Below, piece after piece: positions 58,237-64,000 of a DNA stretch of 64,000 nucleotides. Made by a program: the position numbers and the translations under genes. Source of the DNA: Cordilura impudica (Eukaryota > Arthropoda > Insecta > Diptera > Scathophagidae); the NCBI GenBank assembly GCA_963682025.1, contig OY821521.1:163217355-163281354 (forward strand), given 5' to 3'. How positions within the stretch are numbered: the first letter of the stretch is position 1; the number at the start of each line of letters is the position of its first letter. The notes under the pieces were generated by a model, which had not been told where the DNA came from, did not search any database, and saw only the letters and a list, made by a program, of their open reading frames with translations.

Positions 58237-61200
58237 AAAATCCCGGTGCGAAGTTGCCTGTCTTCCATCAGACACGTCCGCAGGTGGCGGAATGAGGTAC
58301 GCCTTGCAGATATGTAAGGTAGGTGGGAAATCAAATACCAATCGCAATCTTCAAAACCCAACCGACGTCTTATATTAAGCGGTGGGTTGGTAGGCTTCTG
58401 GTCCTCATGTTAGAGGCAGCCTTGAAATGAGAGCTGGCAGCTCCAGTAACTACTCCGCCATAGTCGGTCCCAGGCCCGATTGAGAGAGGAGTAGGGTTAA
58501 GCTTTGGTCCAACAATCCACCTTGTAAAATTCCATCCTGTTCAGAACGTTCGAAATGAAGAAAGAAATAACAGGAATACCCGATAAAGACCAACGCAACG
58601 GAACATGGAATATAAGAACTATACTAAGAGCAGGCTCAATTGAAGAAGCTGCACGGTGAATGAAACACCTATACGTGGACATACTGGCAGTTCAAGAACT
58701 ATGCTGGGCAGGCAGCGGTGAGATAAGGAAGAGTGATCTTAATTTATATTATAGTGGTAATGACCAGATAACTGGGAGAAATGGAACAGGTTTCTAGGTT
58801 TCAAAGAAATACAGATTATGAATAGTCGGTTCTACCCCCTTTGACAACATAATGTGCAAACTTCGCATCAAAGAAAGATTCAACAAAATCACACTCATAT
58901 CAGCACATGCCCCAACTGCGGCTTACGATACTCTTCTAATTCTAGGTGACTTCTATGATCGGAACTGAAGAATTCAATATAAAGTCCGCAGGTAATCACT
59001 CACTACACACAACGACATCAGGAAATGGCTTTAGATTGTGTCAGTTTGCAGAAGCGATGAATCTATTTATCATTAGCACCAACTTCCTCCATAAAAGAAT
59101 ACACAAGGACACGTAGAAGATACCAGGAACGAACAACACAAACCAAATTTATCACGCTCTATATCTAAACATAGAATGACATCAATAGTAGATGTCCTTT
59201 CATGCAGAAGTGCGGATAATAACAGTGACCACTACAAAGTGCGACTGCGACACAAAATCTCAACTGTGGCCAATATATTGGTTTTTTTAGTTCCTATAAG
59301 GAGCGTAGGGCCTCAAATTGATGTTTCGGTAATCATTGGGTTTAAGATGAGTAGTTGATTGGGCTGCTGCACCTGTTCCTGGAACTGGAGTTGCCAGTAT
59401 GACCTCCAGGCGGGCTGTTTTTGGCAATTGGTTATTTGAAGGCGCCAATGTTTCGCCTTGACGTTCCAGGTATCGTTGGCACTCAGAATTTGTTAGGAGT
59501 CCGGCGCTACCCGGAAACCCTCTGAGACTCTCCTCCCGGAACCGCTGATTGTCCGCGACCGCATTACGGAACTTTCCACTATCCGCAACCTGTGGACGCG
59601 CCCGATAGCACTCAGATGTGCTTCCACTAGAGATGGCGGGAACGGTGGCCAATACACGTGGAATAATGCAGGGAAAATGGGACACCGACAAACTTAATGA
59701 ACCTAATAAAGCATTCCCAGGACTATGACCATTGCAGGCGATTGGATACGTCTGCAGACTGCAATAAGAACAGCAGCTGCTGATTGTATAGGTGACAAGA
59801 AGAGATCAAACAATGAAGAATGGTTGATGGCGAGTGTGTAGAAGCAATATCGCTAAAAATGAGGCCCGTGCAAAAATTATGAATCATACTGCAGATGATA
59901 ATAGAAATACGTACCACGAACAAATGCTAACAAAATGCTGGAAAAAAAGAAAGACGCCCACAAAGCAAGAATAGAGGATACAAACAACGATTTCATAACA
60001 GTAAACAATTCTATAGAAAGTTACGCCAGCAAGCGAAAGGTTTTCAGCCTGTAAAGACAAAGGAATTCTAGAACAAATATCCAAGCCATAATAGACGATA
60101 ATGAAGAAAACATACCACCGCCAAACCGAAATGATATTGTAAAAACAATTAATAAAATAAAATATAACAAGTCCCCTGGAGAAGATGGCACTACGGCTGA
60201 ACTCCTAAGTCAATGGGTAACGGGCATCAGGAACAAATCCCAACATCGAGGTGCATCGGACTCATAGTGCCAATACATAAGAAAGGTCATAAGAGCCTAT
60301 GCGACAACTATAGAGGAATAACACTTTTAGACGTCTGCTAAAAAATATTCACGAATATCCTTTCCGAACGAATAATTGAAGCTTCAACCAACATACGGGA
60401 TGAGTATCAAGGAGGATTCAGACCAGGCAGATCCACAGTTGATCAACTATTTCTCTTAAAACAGAACTGCGAAAAATGCTATGAATGTGGTATCGACATG
60501 CATCTACTCTTTATAGACTTCAAGCAAACATTTGACTCCATCGATAGAAATATAATACCCCAAGCTATTTCCGACTTTCCGAATATCCTCAAAACTAACA
60601 AGACTTACCTGCACAACTTTAGTCTACACTACTGCTAAGGTTGTAATCCAACAGAAGGCAACTGACGCCTTCCAGATACCATTCAATCTAATGTTACACT
60701 ATGCATTTACGAACTGGTCTGACTATTGCCTACGCAGATGACATTGCAACAGTCATAAGAAACATCCGGTATATGGAAGAAATATTTACAAATATTGAAA
60801 GGTCAGCAAGAGCAGTGGGCCTTATAATAAATGAACGAAAGACTAAATACTTAGAAATGTCTGCGAATGAAAATCGATGAACTGTACATGATATACACAT
60901 AGGTGAATACCACTTTTTTATCTACCTGGGTGCCCTTCCAAAAACAGCAATAGTATGCAAGACTGTATAAGTGATCGACTATCGGAAGCCAATAGGGAGT
61001 ACTTCGGAAAAAAAAAATGTTTTCATCTAAGCTGATATCGAATACATGCAAACTATTATCAGACCTACCGCTACATACGGATGTGAAACGTGATCCATGA
61101 CAGGAAATGAACAACAGCGTCTAAGAATCTTCGAGCTTAAGATCCTCCGCAATATATATATATAGCCCAGTGCGAATGAAAACGGCAAATTAATAAAGGC

Positions 61201-61318
61201 TCAACGTCTGGTTTGGGCTGGTCATGTTGTTCGCATGTACGATAGCAGACTGCAAAAGTCGTTGTTAAACTATGATATCAGAATTACTAGACAAAGAGGT
61301 CGCCCGCGAACTAGATGT
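58237..61318 (+). pseudogene. endonuclease-type LINE, heavily decayed
   Basis: The 5' leader is 58237-58590. The endonuclease start reads GTWNIRTILRAGSIEEAA and LYVDILAVQELCWAGSGEI (58597-58720), an APE-type endonuclease. The RT region includes INKIKYNKSPGEDGTTAELL (60150-60210), AYADDIATVIRN (catalytic YADD, about 60730) and, in the thumb, LIINERKTKYLEMS. The C-terminal part reads TATYGCET, LRIFELKILRNIYI, RLVWAGHVVRMYDSRLQKSL and RQRGRPRTRCK. These C-terminal phrases are typical of RTE/Craft-like fly and moth LINEs. Many stops and frame changes are present. A 369-bp foreign segment sits at 59276-59644, and the 3' end is cut by the Harbinger element at 61319. Confidence 0.75.
59276..59644 (-). 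mobile_element. GC-richer retroposed insert with 10-bp TSD
   Basis: Flanked by GTGGCCAATA on both sides (59266-59275 and 59645-59654). It interrupts the LINE between the phrases ISTVANI and KWDTDKLNEPNK. Base composition is clearly richer in G and C than its surroundings. On the minus strand it ends AACTAAAAAAACC, a possible short A-tail, and has an open frame of 134 codons (59287-59691, running past the insert). I do not recognise the product. Confidence 0.6.
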
Positions 61319-61507
61319 AAAGGCTCGTTTCCGCATACACCGTAATCGTCGACGAAAACGAAAACTGAAGCTGAAAACGTTGTTGTACGGCACCGTTTCG
61401 TTGCTAATCGTTTGCGTTTCAGTTGGGAGCGTTGGAATTTTTTTTAGTTGTCATTGTGAAGTGTAATATTGTGTATCGAAAATAAGTATTGATTAAATAC
61501 AAAAAAT

Positions 61508-61860
61508 ATGGAAAATTATAGCGTCGATTAAATTAACGAGGCAAATCGTCGAATTGCAGCCTATAATAAGGCTCAGGAGGAGTATGAAGAAGATTTGTTA
61601 CTACTGTTAATATTAAAAGTAAAGAAAAGCAGAAAAAATATCCACGTGATGTACAAACAGCGGGCAAGAGAAGGTGCACACAATATCTTAATTGATCGTT
61701 ATTTGATGGATGATGATACCAAATTTAAAGAATATTTTCCTTTGAGCCGTCATCTTTTTGAATCTGTGCTGGATACTATCAAATGTGTTTTGGAAGGAAT
61801 ACCTACCACCTGGAACAGACAACCAATGACACCAAGGCAAAAATTTTGCATTACCTTAAG
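61508..61860 (+). pseudogene. Harbinger transposase, first exon
   Basis: ATG at 61508 opens MENYSVD and meets TAA at 61529. The true frame resumes at about 61535 with NEANRRIAAYNKAQEEYEED and continues through DRYLMDDDTKFKEYFPLS, RHLFESVLDTI and TTWNRQPMTPRQKFCITLR. The last two phrases are the conserved N-terminal region of HARBI1-like transposases (FKEYFRLS..., PISPREKLAITLR-type). The open frame ends exactly at AAG/GTAAGA (donor at 61861), so this is an exon end. The catalytic DDE domain that should follow is not present before the neighbouring gene begins at 61910. Confidence 0.7.
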
Positions 61861-61909
61861 GTAAGAAATGGCTTTTTATTAAATAAAAATGTTAAAATAT
61901 ATATGGGCA

Positions 61910-62459
61910 TTATTGTAATGGATCGATATGTAAATGTTCGGTCGGCGAGGCATTTGAGTTGCATAGCACTTCAGCCAATTGTTCTTGTTCAGCCAAAGAA
62001 ACTTCTTCTTCACCGACAATCTGTGAAATTTTCAATTTCAATTTTGCGATCGACATGGTCGGGAATGTACGCATTGTAGTGGCAATAGATTCAAAAAATT
62101 GGTCCAAATGGTTCTTCGACTTTGTTGTGGGTTGCAAAAAATCCACTGGTTTTTGCTTGCGCGTTGTTATCAGTTCACGGAGTAGATCATTTATGGGGTC
62201 GCAAGATGGAGTACGTCGTTTGTTTCGACTAGACTGTGGAGTTTCGATATCGAAGCTGCTAGGCCGACTATCTGCCCAAGATGTATTGCTGCTGGTACGA
62301 CCATCTGTGGCTTCGTTTATATCCGAGATATTCTCCAAATTGAAATCTATTCCGGACTGCTCGAAATCAATTTGTAAGCATAACTCAGGAGATGCTTCAG
62401 TGCATAATGATGCCTGGGTGAATGGTGATGCTTCTCTTAATGTCACGTTGTTTACGGTT
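61910..62459 (-). pseudogene. BESS-motif accessory protein of Harbinger, last exon
   Basis: A minus-strand frame of about 183 codons bounded upstream by a splice acceptor (TTTAATTTTTAG, ending at 62460). It contains a serine-rich stretch, RNKRRTPSCDPINDLLRELI, and then LDQFFESIATTMRTFPTMSI and AKLKLKISQIVGEEE. These last two phrases form a BESS-type protein-interaction motif, which in flies usually follows a MADF DNA-binding domain. The MADF exon would lie beyond 62490, where a Helitron now begins, so this gene is truncated. In Harbinger elements such a protein helps the transposase reach DNA. That role is inferred. Confidence 0.6.
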
Positions 62460-62517
62460 CTAAAAATTAAAAAAATAAGAACATTTTAAATCTATACTAA
62501 TATTATAAAGAGGTAAT

Positions 62518-62567
62518 GTGTGTTTGTTTGTTTGTTTGTTTGTTTGTTTGTTTGTTTGTTTGTTTGT
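62518..62567 (+). repeat. (GTTT)n microsatellite
   Basis: About 12 copies of GTTT. The second Helitron 5' end at 63811 has only about three copies at the same place. Confidence 0.95.
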
Positions 62568-62672
62568 AGGAGGTAATCTCCGTAACTACTCATCTGATCT
62601 TATTGAAATTTTCACAGAGTCTTAATGCGGATATGGGAAGTGCTATAGGCTATATTTTTTTTAATATTTTTA

Positions 62673-63420
62673 GTGGGCGTGGCACCTCCTACACAAAGTA
62701 AATTTTTAATATCATATACATATATTGAGTACTATGATAGAGAGAGCTTTGCAAATTTGTGTGAAGTCACCCATTTACTAATATTAGTACCTACGCCGGA
62801 AATGGGCAGGATCGGATAAGTGGGCGTGGTACCTCCCATACAAGTAATAGTTCAATATTATATATCTCGAGTGCTGTGATAGATAGAGCTTTTAAAATTT
62901 TTTTGATGTCACCTATTATTAATGTGAGTAGTCGGATGCAAAATGGGCAGTATCGGACCAATGGGCGTGGCACCTGCCATACAAAGTAAATATAAAATGC
63001 CATATATCTGAAGTACTGTAATAGTGAGAGTCTTGAGACTTTGTGTGAGCCCATAAGTTATTCATTTGATTAGTTAGACAAAAAATGGGCGTGATCGGAG
63101 CAGTGGGCGTGGCACCACCCATACAAAGTAAAAATTTAATATCATATTTCTGGAGTACTGTAAAAGAGAGAGCTTTGTGGCTTTGCGTGTGCCCATAGGT
63201 TCTTTGTGTGATTAGTCAAAGAAAAAAATGGGCGTGATCGAAGCAGTGGGCGTAGCATCGCCCATGCAAAGTAAATATCTAATATCACATAACTGGTGTA
63301 ATATAAAAGGGAAAGACTCTACATTTTGAATGAGTCCATCAGATATTAATGTGAGTAGTCCAATAAAAATTGGGCGGGATGGGATTAGTGGGCGTGGCAC
63401 CTCCTATGTAAAAAATATGG
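62673..63420 (+). repeat. 142-bp tandem repeat, about six units
   Basis: GTGGGCGTGGCACCTCC or variants occur at 62673, 62820, 62961, 63103, 63246 and 63388, spaced 141-147 bp. Each unit continues with CATACAAAGTAAA, ATATCATAT, a GAGTACTGT block, GAGAGCTTTG and a final GGGC(G/A)...GATCGGA. The minus-strand frames crossing it are by-products. Confidence 0.85.
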
Positions 63421-63639
63421 AGCACTACGAAAGCGACAGTCTTTTGATAAGTTCATTAGTTATCAATGTGATTTGTCGTGGAAAATATATCGCCAATATC
63501 AAAAATTGCCAAACCCAAAAATCGCGAAAAATAAAAATCGCCCAAAAAACAAAAATCTTTAAAATCAAAAATGGAAAAAAGCAAAAATTGCTAAAAAGAA
63601 AAATTGCCAAATGATATTCTAAGTTCAAGGCCAAAGTTA

Positions 63640-63789
63640 AGTGTTGCCAGATCTAATATGGATAATCCGTCTTCTTCTCATGGGCAGCTACATGTACTTT
63701 GCTCCAGTGTAGGAACGCCGAAAAATCTGATAATTGATGTACCGAATGAAAAAAAAAAAACATTGTATATCAGCATCAGCATGCATTGA
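63640..63789 (+). pseudogene. Helitron helicase, extreme C-terminus
   Basis: Reads SSSHGQLHVLCSSVGTPKNL and IIDVPNE, corresponding to the conserved SHGQLYVACSRVG tail of Helitron PIF1 helicases. This part is missing from the copy at 32890. It is preceded by unrelated AT-rich sequence, so only a scrap survives. Confidence 0.75.
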
Positions 63790-63810
63790 AAAAAAAATTT
63801 ATACTAATAA

Positions 63811-64000
63811 TCTATACTAGCATAATAATAATGTGTGTTTGTTTGTTTGTAGGAGGTAATCTCCGTAACTACTAATCTGATCTTCCTGAAATTTTCACAG
63901 AGTCTTACTGCGGATATGGAGTGCTACAGCCTTAAATTTTTTTAAATATTTTTAGTGGGCGTGGCACCTCCCATACAAAGTAAATTTTTAATATCATATA
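63811..64000 (+). mobile_element. second Helitron 5' end (runs off the window)
   Basis: TCTATACTAGCATAATAATA, then GTTTGTTTGTTTG, GGAGGTAATCTCCGTAACTA and the first 142-bp unit (GTGGGCGTGGCACCTCC at about 63956). It parallels 62491-62720 closely, with a shorter GTTT tract. Confidence 0.7.

Larger units (their letters stand above)
61319..62490 (+). mobile_element. PIF/Harbinger-type transposon, internally deleted
   Basis: The LINE ends and a new sequence begins GGCTCGTTTCCGCATACACC at 61319, a plausible terminal repeat. A transposase exon follows on the plus strand and a BESS-motif gene on the minus strand, tail to tail with only about 50 bp between. The two-gene layout (DDE transposase plus a MADF/Myb-like accessory protein) is the Harbinger pattern. 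The catalytic part of the transposase and the MADF exon are absent. The right end is replaced by a Helitron at 62491. Confidence 0.65.
62491..63790 (+). mobile_element. Helitron, 5' end with tandem repeats and helicase scrap
   Basis: It starts TCTATACTAATATTATAAAG, a TC-type Helitron 5' end. A (GTTT)n tract follows, then six 142-bp repeats, then a short helicase C-terminal fragment. Most of the coding part is missing. Confidence 0.65.

Overview
The window looks like intergenic or heterochromatic DNA of a true fly (Diptera). It is very AT-rich. Almost everything recognisable is a transposable element, a fragment of one, or a minisatellite grown inside one. The DINE-1/mini-me-like elements with GTCC/GTCT microsatellite cores, and the mix of mariner, piggyBac, hAT, Harbinger, Helitron, gypsy and LINE remnants, fit a higher fly; a calyptrate (blow fly or house fly relative) is my guess only. 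I see no intact host gene, no rRNA or tRNA gene, and nothing bacterial. Family names rest on motifs read by eye; no database search was run.

Layout, left half. 1-3629: the 3' part of a Ty3/gypsy retrotransposon (protease, RT, RNase H, integrase, start of the 3' LTR) with one frame break. 3630-6355: a GAAAATGG-type minisatellite split by a DINE-like element. 6361-7260: a 5'-truncated LINE tail. 9175-11362: a broken piggyBac element with terminal inverted repeats. 12350-15904: a DINE-like element (family B), with a rearranged inverted copy at 24346-26410. 16336-19250: an AAGGTACTTTTT array containing a 1-kb tandem duplication. 23431-24158: a palindromic hAT-type MITE. 26430-29260: a mariner transposase interrupted by a LINE with a 7-bp target-site duplication. 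29262-30190: a fold-back element.

Layout, right half. 31051-39324: Helitron territory, with helicase fragments, several 3' hairpin/CTAG termini and two DINE-like elements nested in or beside Helitron copies. 40136-41590: an element carrying 21-bp repeats. 42047-45268: a second family B element whose interior is about 2.6 kb of T-rich arrays. 46821-55330: an 8.5-kb segment bounded by 500-600 bp inverted repeats that splits one family A DINE copy. It contains a zinc-finger minigene in its own TIR element, a hAT MITE and an 83-unit 21-bp array. 58237-61318: a decayed endonuclease-type LINE. 61319-62490: an internally deleted PIF/Harbinger element with a BESS-motif accessory gene. 62491-64000: Helitron 5' ends with a 142-bp tandem repeat.

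The insertions give a relative history. Harbinger entered the LINE, and a Helitron cut the Harbinger accessory gene. The large inverted-repeat element entered a DINE copy. A DINE entered a Helitron. A LINE entered the mariner. The most unusual object is the 46821-55330 element, because it carries no recognisable transposase.
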